From Methylobacterium sp. (GTDB taxonomy: Bacteria; Pseudomonadota; Alphaproteobacteria; Rhizobiales; Beijerinckiaceae), in the NCBI GenBank assembly GCA_002928875.1, contig PERO01000020.1:434001-498000 (forward strand): a DNA stretch of 64,000 nt, given 5' to 3'. The notes under the pieces are model-generated. The model searched no databases. It was given only the letters and a program-made list of their open reading frames with translations, and had not been told where the DNA came from. A program made the position numbers and the translations under genes. This document shows positions 22,075 through 30,217 of the stretch, one piece after another (positions within the stretch are counted from its first letter, which is position 1; every line of letters begins with the position of its first letter).

Positions 22075-22157
22075 GCGGGCGGGGACTATTCTAAAAGTCG
22101 AACAATCACCGCTCGCGCTGGCGGGCCGGTACGGATTCGCGTGACAAGGACGCCGAG

Positions 22158-22931
22158 ATGGACATCGCAACCGCAATCGGGCTGTTTCTGGGATGCTTGA
22201 CCGTCACCGTGCTCGTGCTGATGGATGGCAGCTTCGGCATCTATGTCGACAAGCACGCCTTCATCGTCATTTTCGGCGGCGCCATCTCGGCCACGCTGAT
22301 CCGCTACCCCATGTCGATGATGCTGCACGGCTTGCCCATGGGCCTGCGCTTTTCCTTCCAGATGCGCAAGCTCGATCCGCGCGGCCTGATCGAGGAAATC
22401 ACCAAGATCGCCGAGATCATGCGCAAGTCCGGTCCCATGGCGCTCGAGACCTATCAGGTGGATGATCCGTTCCTCGCGCAGGGCATCCGCTACGTCGTCG
22501 ACGGCTATGATGCGGATTTCATCAAATCCACGATGGAACAGGATCGCGACACCTTCCTGATGCATCTCGACGAGGGCCAGAAGATCTACCGCGCCATCGG
22601 CGATTGCGCGCCGGCCTGGGGCATGATCGGCACGCTGCTCGGCATGGTGAACATGTTCGCGAACATGGAAGATCCGTCCAAGCTCGGCCCCTTCATGGCG
22701 GTCGCGCTGCTCGCGACGCTCTACGGCGCGCTGGTCGCGAACCTCTTCTGCCTGCCCATCGCCGACAAGCTGCATGTGAAGCTCGAGGAGGAGGACGTCT
22801 CCCGCAGCCTCATCATCGACGGCGTGCTGCAGATCCGCCAGGCGAAGAGCCCGTCAATCATCCGCGAGATGCTGATTTCCTACCTGCCCGACCACCACAA
22901 GGTTCAGTTCCTCGAGGCGGAAGCGGCCTGA
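22158..22931 (+). CDS. motA: Flagellar motor stator protein MotA/PomA family
   Basis: A 257-residue inner-membrane proton-channel subunit of the stator. Four membrane helices are visible: two near the N-terminus (IGLFLGCLTVTVLVLMDG, HAFIVIFGGAISATLI) and two after residue 150 (APAWGMIGTLLGMVNMF, MAVALLATLYGALVANLFCLPIA). A long charged cytoplasmic loop lies between them, where the rotor is contacted. The PomA-like length is shorter than E. coli MotA. motB follows 27 bases later. No other flagellar genes are in the window. Confidence 0.88.
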   Translation: MDIATAIGLFLGCLTVTVLVLMDGSFGIYVDKHAFIVIFGGAISATLIRYPMSMMLHGLPMGLRFSFQMRKLDPRGLIEEITKIAEIMRKSGPMALETYQVDDPFLAQGIRYVVDGYDADFIKSTMEQDRDTFLMHLDEGQKIYRAIGDCAPAWGMIGTLLGMVNMFANMEDPSKLGPFMAVALLATLYGALVANLFCLPIADKLHVKLEEEDVSRSLIIDGVLQIRQAKSPSIIREMLISYLPDHHKVQFLEAEAA

Positions 22932-22958
22932 CGCAGCAGTTGAGTTGAGGAGGCGTCC

Positions 22959-23789
22959 ATGGCGCGCAAACGGGGCGGAGGCGGACATGCCGGCGGCGGT
23001 CACGGCTGGTTCGTGACCTTCGCGGACCTGATGGGACTGATGATGAGCTTCTTCGTGATGCTCGTCGCCTTTTCATCGCCCAACCAGAAGAAGCAGCAGA
23101 TCGTCGCCGGCTCGATGCGCGAGGCTTTCGGCGTGCAGAAGAATTCCCGCCAGAGCGCGGTGATCGAGGCCGATGGCGTGCCGACCCGCTCGGCGCTGAA
23201 GAACGTCGCCAAGACGACGCCCGATTACGCCTCTGACCAGACGACACCGCTGACGCATATCCAGCGCGACACCATCGCCAGCGGGACCTTCTACACCGAT
23301 CGCGGCTTCACGACCGCTGCCGCCTCTTTGCGCCAGGCGTTGCAGGAACTGCCGGAACTCACGGAAGTCTCGCGCAACGTCATCGTCGAGGAGACGAAGG
23401 AAGGCCTGCATATCCAGATCACCGACCAGGAAGGCCGCTCGATGTTCGCGGAAGGCTCGGCTTGGCCCTATGAGCGGATGCGCAAGGTGATCGCCGGCAT
23501 CGCCCCCACCCTGCGCCGCATGCCGAACCGCCTGCGCGTCACCGGCCATACCAGCGCCAGCCGCGGCGAGGGGCGCGATCGCAGCGAACTCTGGCGCCTT
23601 TCGAGCGAGCGCGCGCTGGGCGTGCGCGACCTGCTCTCGAATAACGGGCTTCCGGACGAGCGCTTCGAATCGGTGATCGGCAAGGCGGATACCGAGCCGC
23701 TCTTCCCGGATGATCCCTACATCGCGCCGAACCGCCGCATTTCGATTCTTGTCGTGCGCGAGGCGCCGCCGCTGCCGCCGGGCCGCTGA
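22959..23789 (+). CDS. motB: Flagellar motor stator protein MotB-like (OmpA C-terminus)
   Basis: A 276-residue partner of MotA. The single membrane helix carries the proton-binding Asp23 in WFVTFADLMGLMMSFFVML. The C-terminal OmpA-like peptidoglycan-binding domain has VTGHTSASRGEGRDRSELW, LSSERALGVRDLL and APNRRISILV. AGGAGG lies six bases before ATG 22959. It forms an operon with motA. Because no flagellar locus is nearby, an ExbB/D-like role cannot be fully excluded, but the architecture fits MotB. Confidence 0.88.
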   Translation: MARKRGGGGHAGGGHGWFVTFADLMGLMMSFFVMLVAFSSPNQKKQQIVAGSMREAFGVQKNSRQSAVIEADGVPTRSALKNVAKTTPDYASDQTTPLTHIQRDTIASGTFYTDRGFTTAAASLRQALQELPELTEVSRNVIVEETKEGLHIQITDQEGRSMFAEGSAWPYERMRKVIAGIAPTLRRMPNRLRVTGHTSASRGEGRDRSELWRLSSERALGVRDLLSNNGLPDERFESVIGKADTEPLFPDDPYIAPNRRISILVVREAPPLPPGR

Positions 23790-26264
23790 TCAGCCGCTGC
23801 GCTCGTCCTCGTCGGCGGCCGGGTCGCGCCGGCTGACGATCGGCGGCAGGTTGGTGATCTCGAGCTTGCGCATCGGCGAGGAGAGCGGAATGCCCGCTTC
23901 CTGCAGACGGCGGTAGATGTCGAAGAGCAGGTCGGAACGCGTGGTGCCGCGGGCATCGACATCGGTGAAGCACAGAAGCTCGAAATCCAGGCCGTTCTCG
24001 CCGAGATTCTTGAAGATCACCATCGGTTTCGGCTCACTCATCACCTCGATATGCGCCAGGGCCGCATCGAGAAGGATCTTCTGCACCTGCTGGGGCTCCG
24101 CCACGTAATCCACGCTGACCGGGATGACCGTGCGCGCGGTGCGGTCGGAATGGACCCAGTTCTTCACGCGGCCGGAAATGAACTCCGAATTTGGAATGAT
24201 CAGGCTCGCGCGATCGAAGGTCAGGATTTCGGTCGAGCGCACATTGATGCGCTTCACCGTGCCCTGCTCGTCCCCGATGACGATCCAGTCCCCGACCCGG
24301 ATCGGCCGCTCCCACAGCAGGATCAGGCCGGAGATGAAATTCTCGACGATGGATTTCAGCCCGAAGCCGATACCGACCGACAGGGCGCCGGCCACGATGG
24401 TGATCTTGTCGATGGAGAGACCGAGCTGCGAGAGCGCCACCATCGCCGCCGCGACGATGCCGATATAGCCGAGGATCGTGCGGATCGAGTTCTGGAGGCC
24501 GGGATCGAGATTCGTGCGCGGCAGGTAATTCGAATCGAGCCAGTTCTGCACCGCGCGCGTGGCGAGATACCCCAGGCTGAACAGCAGCAGCGCAACCGCG
24601 ATCGTCGACAGCGAGATCGTGACCCCGCCGACCTGGAACCCGAAGAAGGCCGCCCGGATGTTGTAGAGGAAGGACTGCGAATCGACCCCCCAGGGCGCCA
24701 GCAGCAACATGCCGAAGGCCACGAAAAGCACGAGGCGGAGGAAACCCGCGCCCAGAACGCTGGCCTGGTTGAGCGATGTCGCGGCCATGCCGGTCGCCCC
24801 GCGCACGCGCCGTCCCAGAAAGCCATCGGCGGAAAGCCCGGTGCTGATCAGTTCCTCGATGATGGTCAGCAGGAGGAGCAGCGCGAGGGCGAGCGTGACG
24901 ATCCAGGTCAACTGCGTGACGAGGAAGGTCGCGAGCGGCACGAAACCGGTCAGGGCCGCGCCGAGCACGATCAGCGCCACCAGCCAGCCGAAGATGCGGA
25001 GCCAGAGCATCGCCTGTCGCGGCTCGCCTGCCCTTTCCCGTTCGGCCTCGGCCTCCTCGCGCTGGCCGAAGGCCCGCCGCATGCTGCTCATCACCATCAG
25101 GCTGACGACGATGGCGAAAACCCCCCGCATCGCGACCGTGAGCGGGAAGGAAGCGACGATCGCGGCGAGCACGGCATCGACGACGCGGCCCAGCACCACG
25201 ATGAGCGCGACCGAGACGATGGTGCCCGCGAAATTCGACGCCCGCTCGTCCGACAGATCGACCATGCGCCAGTTGGGCCGCCCCGGCGCCAGCACCGCGC
25301 GGGCGAGGCCGCGCAGGAAGGTGATGAAGATCAGGCCGTAGATGATGGCATCCGCCACCTGATTCGCGCGTCCCGGCAGGAGTTCGAACCGGTCCAGCAG
25401 GAAATCCAGCAGCAGGAGCGCCCCGCCCGGCACGACGGTCGCGACGGCGAGGCGACGGAGCGCGCGCAGGATCTTCTGCACCGGCGTGCGCACATCGCCT
25501 TCGGCCGTTTCGGCCTGCACGAAAGAGCCGGTTTCCACCCAGCGCCGCGCCCGCGGCAGGAACACGACAAAGCCCAGCGCCAGCAGCGTGAGCACCAGCG
25601 CCTCGTACCAATCGAGATTGGCGAAGATCGCGGCGCCCCATTGCTGGGCGAGGAAATTCAGCGCGTTCAGATCGGCCGGCAGGGCCTTGATGACATCGAT
25701 CCAGAGCCACGGGCTGGCCACGGCCGAATGCTGGGCGAGGATCTCGCGCGTGAAGTTCTGGCGTCGGCGGTCAGCGATCGCCTGTGCGGTCTGCTCGATG
25801 CGCAAGGCGAGCGCGCGGGCGCTGCGCAGCGTTTCATCTGCCTCCTTCCAGAGGCGGTTCTGCTCGGCCCGGTCGCGGGCCACTTCAGGGCTTTCGGTCT
25901 GGCCCTTCGCCGCATCCGGCGCGGGTCCCAATTGTTCCAGACGCGCCTTGATCTCGTCGGCCAGGGGTTGCTCGCGGGCAATCACCTCCTCGACCTTGAG
26001 CGCCAGCGGCACGAGCCGCTGCCGCAGATCGGCGAGCCGTCGGTCGTCCAGCACCTCGCGCTGGAAGGCGGCCTCCACCTGCTGGAGCTCCAGACGTGTG
26101 GTTTCGAGCACGGACCGCGACCCGGCAGGCGGAGCCGTCGCCGGCGCAGGTGCCGGTGCCTGGGCCAGGCCCGGCAGGGCAAGGGCGAGCCAGCCAAGGC
26201 ACAGGCCGAGGAGCATCGCAATCCGCCAGCCGTGCCGGTTCGCCATCTTGCCCTGCATCATCAT
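23790..26264 (-). CDS. Large mechanosensitive (MscS-type) channel with DUF3772 region
   Basis: An 824-residue inner-membrane channel. After a signal-like N-terminus (WRIAMLLGLCLGWLALALPGLAQA) comes a periplasmic helical region of the DUF3772 type, then about eleven membrane helices. The MscS core is near residues 590-780: GLSIDKITIVAGALSVGIGF, then FGLKSIVENFISGLILLWERP, and a beta domain with VGDWIVIGDEQGTVKRINVRSTEI. It should release solutes on osmotic downshock. ATG 26264 is chosen from three adjacent ATGs because it leads into the signal peptide. Convergent with motB, stops abutting. Confidence 0.9.
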   Translation of the reverse strand: MMMQGKMANRHGWRIAMLLGLCLGWLALALPGLAQAPAPAPATAPPAGSRSVLETTRLELQQVEAAFQREVLDDRRLADLRQRLVPLALKVEEVIAREQPLADEIKARLEQLGPAPDAAKGQTESPEVARDRAEQNRLWKEADETLRSARALALRIEQTAQAIADRRRQNFTREILAQHSAVASPWLWIDVIKALPADLNALNFLAQQWGAAIFANLDWYEALVLTLLALGFVVFLPRARRWVETGSFVQAETAEGDVRTPVQKILRALRRLAVATVVPGGALLLLDFLLDRFELLPGRANQVADAIIYGLIFITFLRGLARAVLAPGRPNWRMVDLSDERASNFAGTIVSVALIVVLGRVVDAVLAAIVASFPLTVAMRGVFAIVVSLMVMSSMRRAFGQREEAEAERERAGEPRQAMLWLRIFGWLVALIVLGAALTGFVPLATFLVTQLTWIVTLALALLLLLTIIEELISTGLSADGFLGRRVRGATGMAATSLNQASVLGAGFLRLVLFVAFGMLLLAPWGVDSQSFLYNIRAAFFGFQVGGVTISLSTIAVALLLFSLGYLATRAVQNWLDSNYLPRTNLDPGLQNSIRTILGYIGIVAAAMVALSQLGLSIDKITIVAGALSVGIGFGLKSIVENFISGLILLWERPIRVGDWIVIGDEQGTVKRINVRSTEILTFDRASLIIPNSEFISGRVKNWVHSDRTARTVIPVSVDYVAEPQQVQKILLDAALAHIEVMSEPKPMVIFKNLGENGLDFELLCFTDVDARGTTRSDLLFDIYRRLQEAGIPLSSPMRKLEITNLPPIVSRRDPAADEDERSG

Positions 26265-26479
26265 CGTCTCCACCGCTTGCTGCACCCGTTGGCCGAAGCG
26301 GCCCGAATCAGGCGCGAGAATGGCAGAACGATGCGCGCATGTCCGCCGAGCGCGATGGCGCGCGGGCGCGGGACAGAAAAAATAGCTGTGAAAACAGGAG
26401 AGTGGACGCGCCGGGCGGCGCGCCACAGTTTTTTCGGCCGGCAAACGTCGCGAAGCCGGCCTGCCTCCGGCGGCGCGCG

Positions 26480-26737
26480 TCAGCCGCCGCCGCTGCCCGT
26501 GCCTTCGACGCCGCCGCCGCTCCCGCCGCTGTTACCACCGCCGCCGCCGACACCCTCGCAGCCACAGCCGCAGGTCCCCCCGCTGCCGCAACCGCAGCCC
26601 GACGACCCGCAGCTTCCGCCGCCGCAGCCGCAATCGGCGGCTTCCACGGCTGCAACGGCTCCGGTCATTCGGTTCATCACGGACTGGACAGCCGCGTGGT
26701 CAATCCGGATCGACATCCGGCTCAAGGCAATCGTCAT
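26480..26737 (-). CDS. Gly/Cys-rich small peptide with leader-like N-terminus
   Basis: An 85-residue peptide in two parts. Residues 1-35 form a hydrophobic/charged helix-prone segment (MTIALSRMSIRIDHAAVQSV...). Residues 36-85 are almost only Gly, Cys, Ser and Thr, with eight Cys at 36, 38, 43, 48, 50, 56, 58 and 60 and then a Gly/Ser tail (GGGGGNSGGSGGG). A GAGGGGGG lies eight bases before ATG 26737, so translation is credible. The layout resembles ribosomal-peptide precursors such as microcin B17 McbA, but no heterocyclase is nearby. It is divergent from a GRDP-type gene. Product unknown; a structural Gly/Cys peptide is the alternative. Confidence 0.7.
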   Translation of the reverse strand: MTIALSRMSIRIDHAAVQSVMNRMTGAVAAVEAADCGCGGGSCGSSGCGCGSGGTCGCGCEGVGGGGGNSGGSGGGVEGTGSGGG

Positions 26738-26795
26738 CTTGCTACCCCCCTCTGTTGTAGGACGACGCCCAGAGGCAAGATCAGATCGATTAAAA

Positions 26796-26918
26796 CGTCA
26801 AGTTGAAAAAGTTAAAATTTTCGGCTTGACGCTCCATTCAGGGTTGTGACAACCTTTCTGGAAAGCATCACCGCGTCCATTGCGACCACATGCATGTTGC
26901 TCGACATGCGTGATGCTT
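26796..26918. promoter_or_regulatory. Divergent control region with nested inverted repeats
   Basis: The 199-base gap between the Gly/Cys peptide and the GRDP-type gene holds three inverted repeats. CGTCAAG (26796-26802) and CTTGACG (26825-26831) flank an AT-rich core and place a TTGACG facing outward on each strand. GGTTGT-G-ACAACC at 26842-26854 is a perfect operator-like palindrome. AAGCATCAC (26863-26871) pairs with GTGATGCTT (26910-26918) in the rightward leader. I see no convincing -10 boxes. Confidence 0.5.
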
Positions 26919-26936
26919 GGATTTTGGGGGGAATTC

Positions 26937-27557
26937 ATGATGACTGATCGATTCACGACATCCGACCGGCGGATTTTCGAGAATTTTATCTCGCCGGCGC
27001 TTTATGTCTATTTCCGGGTCAAGCGGCCGGACATCGAGGCCTGCGAATTGCGCATCCGGCTCACCGAGCTTCTGAAGTTCCTGATCCTCTCGCACGAGTT
27101 TCCCGGCAACATTCTGTTCGGCGAAGACCTCGACGACCTGTGGCATCTCTGGATCATGCAGACACGCGAATACGAGAGCCTGTGCTGCGCGTTGCCCGGC
27201 GGTCGCTTCATCCACCACGATTCCCGCGATCAGCCGACCACGCCACTGACATGGTCGGAGGTCGAGACGGTCGCTTCGGCGATGAGCGAGGAAAAGAAGG
27301 CCAAGGGGGCGGCGCGAGCCGGCGCGGATCTCAGCCCGGAAAAGCTCCAGCAGGGAGCCGAACGCCTCCTTTCGTTCTTTGCGAGCTATATCGAGAATTT
27401 CGGCAAAATTCAACCCGAGGTTGTTCATTGCTGGCCCTCGCTGGAGCGCTTGCTGCGGCGCATGCGCTGGAGCCTCGACGAACTCAACGCGTTCCTCATC
27501 GAGCATGCGACCGCGACCGTTCCCGCCGATTCCCGGCGCGAAGCCCTGCCGGCCTGA
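26937..27557 (+). CDS. GRDP-type (WH-motif) protein next to the Gly/Cys peptide
   Basis: A 206-residue soluble protein. The centre has DDLWHLWIMQTREYESLC (residues 66-83) and GGRFIHHDS (88-96). This is the pattern of the glycine-rich-domain-protein core (GRDP/DUF1399-like), usually WHxHxxxTxxY...HH; here the second His of WHxH is Trp72. Glycine-rich tails often follow this domain, but here the Gly/Cys stretch is a separate divergent gene. TTGGGGGG lies five bases before ATG 26937. A membrane protein gene follows after ten bases. Biochemical function is unknown to me; family assignment is by motif only. Confidence 0.6.
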   Translation: MMTDRFTTSDRRIFENFISPALYVYFRVKRPDIEACELRIRLTELLKFLILSHEFPGNILFGEDLDDLWHLWIMQTREYESLCCALPGGRFIHHDSRDQPTTPLTWSEVETVASAMSEEKKAKGAARAGADLSPEKLQQGAERLLSFFASYIENFGKIQPEVVHCWPSLERLLRRMRWSLDELNAFLIEHATATVPADSRREALPA

Positions 27558-27567
27558 CGCTCCGGCC

Positions 27568-28323
27568 ATGGATTTCGCGGACAGCGCGACCCGATATCCG
27601 CAGCAAGGCTGGACCATCGCGGCCGACCGGGCGCTGATCCGGGCCTTCGGGCTCGTGCTGGCGGCCGGCATTCTCGGCGCTTCGGGCGCGGTGTTCGTCA
27701 TCGTGCTCTACGGGCGCCTGATCCCTGCCGGTTCCCTCGCACAGGTTGTCGCGGCCGGCGGTGCGGCATTGCTGCTCGTCGCCATGCAGGCCTGGGCGCG
27801 CGCGCGTGCCGGGCAATTGGCCGACGAGGCCAGCCAGCGCTTGCTGGCCCGGCTCGATCGCGACGGCGAGGCCGCGCGCCTTGCCGGGCAGCCGCTGGTG
27901 AAGTTGCTGCGCAGCCGCAGCTTCATGGTCGCGGCCGATCTCGTCTGGGTCCCGGTCTTCGTCGTGGCGATCTTCGCCCTCAATCCCTGGATGGGGGTCG
28001 CGACGGGCTCAGCGCTGGCGGCCTTCGCGCGCTGGGGCGCCGCATCCGGGCCGACCGCAGCGCGGCCCGACGCGCAGATCAGGGCCCGGGAGCGCCACCG
28101 CCGGCTGACGCTGGGAAGCGGGCGGGATGCGATGCAGATCCTGCTGCTCAGCCTTGGCGGGGCTTTGGCCATCCGCGGGCAGTTGCAGATCGGCGAGATC
28201 GTCGCCGCCACCTTGCTTGGCCTGCGCGCGCTCGGCGCGGTTTCGGCCGCGTTGGAGGATGCGCCGGCCCTGCGGGCGGCCTTGCGCGCCTGGCATGCCC
28301 TGCGAGAGGCCGGAACCGGCTGA
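27568..28323 (+). CDS. Type I secretion ABC exporter membrane domain without an ATPase domain
   Basis: A 251-residue protein that matches only the membrane half of PrtD/HlyB-type exporters. FMVAADLVWVPVFVVAIFALNPWMG is the usual helix 3-4 segment, and LAIRGQLQIGEIVAATLLG, then ALRAWHALREAG, is the segment that normally leads into the nucleotide-binding domain. The protein stops there: no Walker A, signature or Walker B is present. Loops are short but the frame is intact. It follows the GRDP-type gene by ten bases. Either an ATPase is supplied in trans, or the domain has been recruited for a non-transport role. Next gene is convergent ugpC. Confidence 0.65.
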   Translation: MDFADSATRYPQQGWTIAADRALIRAFGLVLAAGILGASGAVFVIVLYGRLIPAGSLAQVVAAGGAALLLVAMQAWARARAGQLADEASQRLLARLDRDGEAARLAGQPLVKLLRSRSFMVAADLVWVPVFVVAIFALNPWMGVATGSALAAFARWGAASGPTAARPDAQIRARERHRRLTLGSGRDAMQILLLSLGGALAIRGQLQIGEIVAATLLGLRALGAVSAALEDAPALRAALRAWHALREAGTG

Positions 28324-28325
28324 AC

Positions 28326-29372
28326 TCAGTCGATGCGACGACCGGTCTGCGGGTTGAAGAAATGCAGCTGCGAGGCCTCGGCGCAGGCGCGAATGCGCTG
28401 ACCCGGCGCATGCGTGGCGCGGCCGGGCACGCGCACGATCAGTTCCGGGCCATGGCCATGGAGCGCGCCGTAAAGGTAGGTCTCCGCCCCCACGGCCTCC
28501 ACGGCGCTCACCACGATCTCCACCGTCAGCGTGTCCGGTCCCATGGGCTGCTCGTGCAGATGTTCCGGGCGGATGCCGAGAACCACCGGGCCGGCTGGCC
28601 GCTCGATGAGGGTGAGGCCGGGAAGGCCGGCCTCGGGCACGGTGACCAGATTCATCGGCGGCGCCCCGATGAAGCCCGCGACGAAGATCGTCTGCGGCTT
28701 CTCGTAGAGGTCGAGCGGCGCGCCGGCCTGCTCCACCTGGCCCTTGTTCATCACCACGAGCTGGTCGGCGAGCGTCATTGCCTCGAGCTGGTCGTGCGTG
28801 ACGTAGATGGACGTGGTTTTCAGCGCGCGCTGCAGCTTCTTGATCTCGACGCGCATCTGGATGCGCAGCTTGGCATCGAGGTTCGAGAGCGGCTCGTCGA
28901 AGAGAAACACCTTGGGCTTGCGCACGATGGCGCGGCCCATGGCGACGCGCTGGCGCTGGCCGCCCGACAAGGCCTTGGGCTTGCGGGCAAGGAACGGCTC
29001 CACCTCGAGAATGCGCGCGGCTTCCTTCACGCGGGCATCGATCTCGTCCTTCGGCGTGCCGCGATTGCGCAAGCCATAGGCCATGTTGTCGTAGACCGAC
29101 ATGTGCGGGTAGAGCGCGTAATTCTGGAAAACCATCGCAATATCGCGCTCGGCCGGCTCGATCTCGTTCACGACCTTGCCATCAATGGCGCAGGTGCCGC
29201 CCGAGATCGTTTCCAGCCCCGCGACCATGCGCAGAAGCGTCGATTTCCCGCAGCCCGAGGGGCCGACAAGCACGCAGAACTGGCCATCGGCGATCTCCAG
29301 GCTCACGCCCTTCACCGCTTCCACCCCGCCCGGATAGACCTTGCGGACGGCATCGAGCCTCACGTCACTCAT
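28326..29372 (-). CDS. ugpC: UgpC, ATPase of the sn-glycerol-3-phosphate ABC importer
   Basis: A 348-residue MalK/UgpC-type ATPase. Walker A is GPSGCGKST, the signature [19 protein letters not shown], and Walker [19 protein letters not shown]-terminal TOBE/MOP region (VLGIRPEHL) ends the protein. The start ATG 29372 overlaps the ugpE stop by four bases (ATGA). UgpC and MalK are hard to tell apart, but the operon contains UgpB, A and E, so this call is firm. It energises uptake of glycerol-3-phosphate or glycerophosphodiesters. Confidence 0.93.
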   Translation of the reverse strand: MSDVRLDAVRKVYPGGVEAVKGVSLEIADGQFCVLVGPSGCGKSTLLRMVAGLETISGGTCAIDGKVVNEIEPAERDIAMVFQNYALYPHMSVYDNMAYGLRNRGTPKDEIDARVKEAARILEVEPFLARKPKALSGGQRQRVAMGRAIVRKPKVFLFDEPLSNLDAKLRIQMRVEIKKLQRALKTTSIYVTHDQLEAMTLADQLVVMNKGQVEQAGAPLDLYEKPQTIFVAGFIGAPPMNLVTVPEAGLPGLTLIERPAGPVVLGIRPEHLHEQPMGPDTLTVEIVVSAVEAVGAETYLYGALHGHGPELIVRVPGRATHAPGQRIRACAEASQLHFFNPQTGRRID

Positions 29373-30217
29373 TTCTCGGTCTCCACGAGGCCCTTCACGA
29401 AGAGTTTCTGCATCGCCACCACCACGATCACCGGCGGCAGCATGGCGAGGATGGCGGTGGCCATGGCGAGCTGCCACTCGGTCAGCGCATCCTGCGTCAC
29501 GATCATCTTCTTGATGCCGATGACGATGGTTTGCATGTTGTCCTTGGTGGTGATGAGCAGCGGCCAGAGATACTGGTTCCAGCCATAGATGAACTGCACC
29601 ACGAACATCGCCGCGACCGAGGTGATCGATAGCGGCACGAGGGTATCGAAGAAGAACTTCATCGGCCCGGCGCCATCGATCTTCGAAGCTTCCACGAGCT
29701 CATCCGGCACGGTCATGAAGAATTGGCGAAAGAGCAGGGTCGCGGTGGCCGAAGCGATCAGCGGGATCGTCAGCCCGGCGAAGGTGTCGAGCATGTTGAG
29801 ATCGGCGACGATCTTGTAGGTGGGGAAGATGCGCACTTCCACCGGCAGCATCAGGGTCATGAAGATCACCCAGAACGCCGCCATGCGGAAGGGAAAGCGG
29901 AAATACACCACCGCGAAGGCCGAAATCAGCGAGATCGCGATTTTCCCGATGGCGATGCACAAGGCCATGATCAGCGAGTTCAGCATCATGTTGCCCACCG
30001 GCTCACGGGTGGAGGACGAGGTGCCGATGAAGATCGTGCGGTAGTAGTTCTCGAGGAAATGCGGCCCCGGCCGCAGGGGCATCTGGCCATTGGAAATCGT
30101 CGCGGCATCCCAGGTGGAGGCGACGAATGCCACATAGACCGGGAAGGCCACGATCGCGATGCCGATGAGCAGCACGAGATGCGGCAGGACATCGATGAGG
30201 CGCCGGCGCTCGACCAT
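29369..30217 (-). CDS. ugpE: UgpE, membrane subunit of the glycerol-3-phosphate ABC importer
   Basis: A 282-residue inner-membrane permease with six helices. The coupling EAA loop is [25 protein letters not shown], which contacts UgpC. The start ATG 30217 shares a base with the creatininase-family stop (ATGA), so it is translationally coupled to that inserted gene. The frame is open much further upstream across the creatininase gene, but UgpE homology begins at [19 protein letters not shown]. Confidence 0.93.
   Translation of the reverse strand: MVERRRLIDVLPHLVLLIGIAIVAFPVYVAFVASTWDAATISNGQMPLRPGPHFLENYYRTIFIGTSSSTREPVGNMMLNSLIMALCIAIGKIAISLISAFAVVYFRFPFRMAAFWVIFMTLMLPVEVRIFPTYKIVADLNMLDTFAGLTIPLIASATATLLFRQFFMTVPDELVEASKIDGAGPMKFFFDTLVPLSITSVAAMFVVQFIYGWNQYLWPLLITTKDNMQTIVIGIKKMIVTQDALTEWQLAMATAILAMLPPVIVVVAMQKLFVKGLVETEK

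Noticed and set aside
26480-26737. Gly/Cys-rich frame as a chance product of GC-rich repeats
   Set aside because: Rejected as an explanation: a strong ribosome site, a non-repetitive 35-residue N-terminus and a divergent conserved-type operon support a real gene, although low-complexity bias remains a caution.
24051-26849. 932-residue open frame antisense to the MscS-type channel gene and Gly/Cys peptide
   Set aside because: The sense-strand channel motifs are unambiguous and the antisense product has no recognisable domain.
28326-29372. ugpC as the missing ATPase of the exporter at 27568-28323
   Set aside because: It is convergent, belongs to the importer class with a TOBE domain, and is translationally coupled to ugpE.
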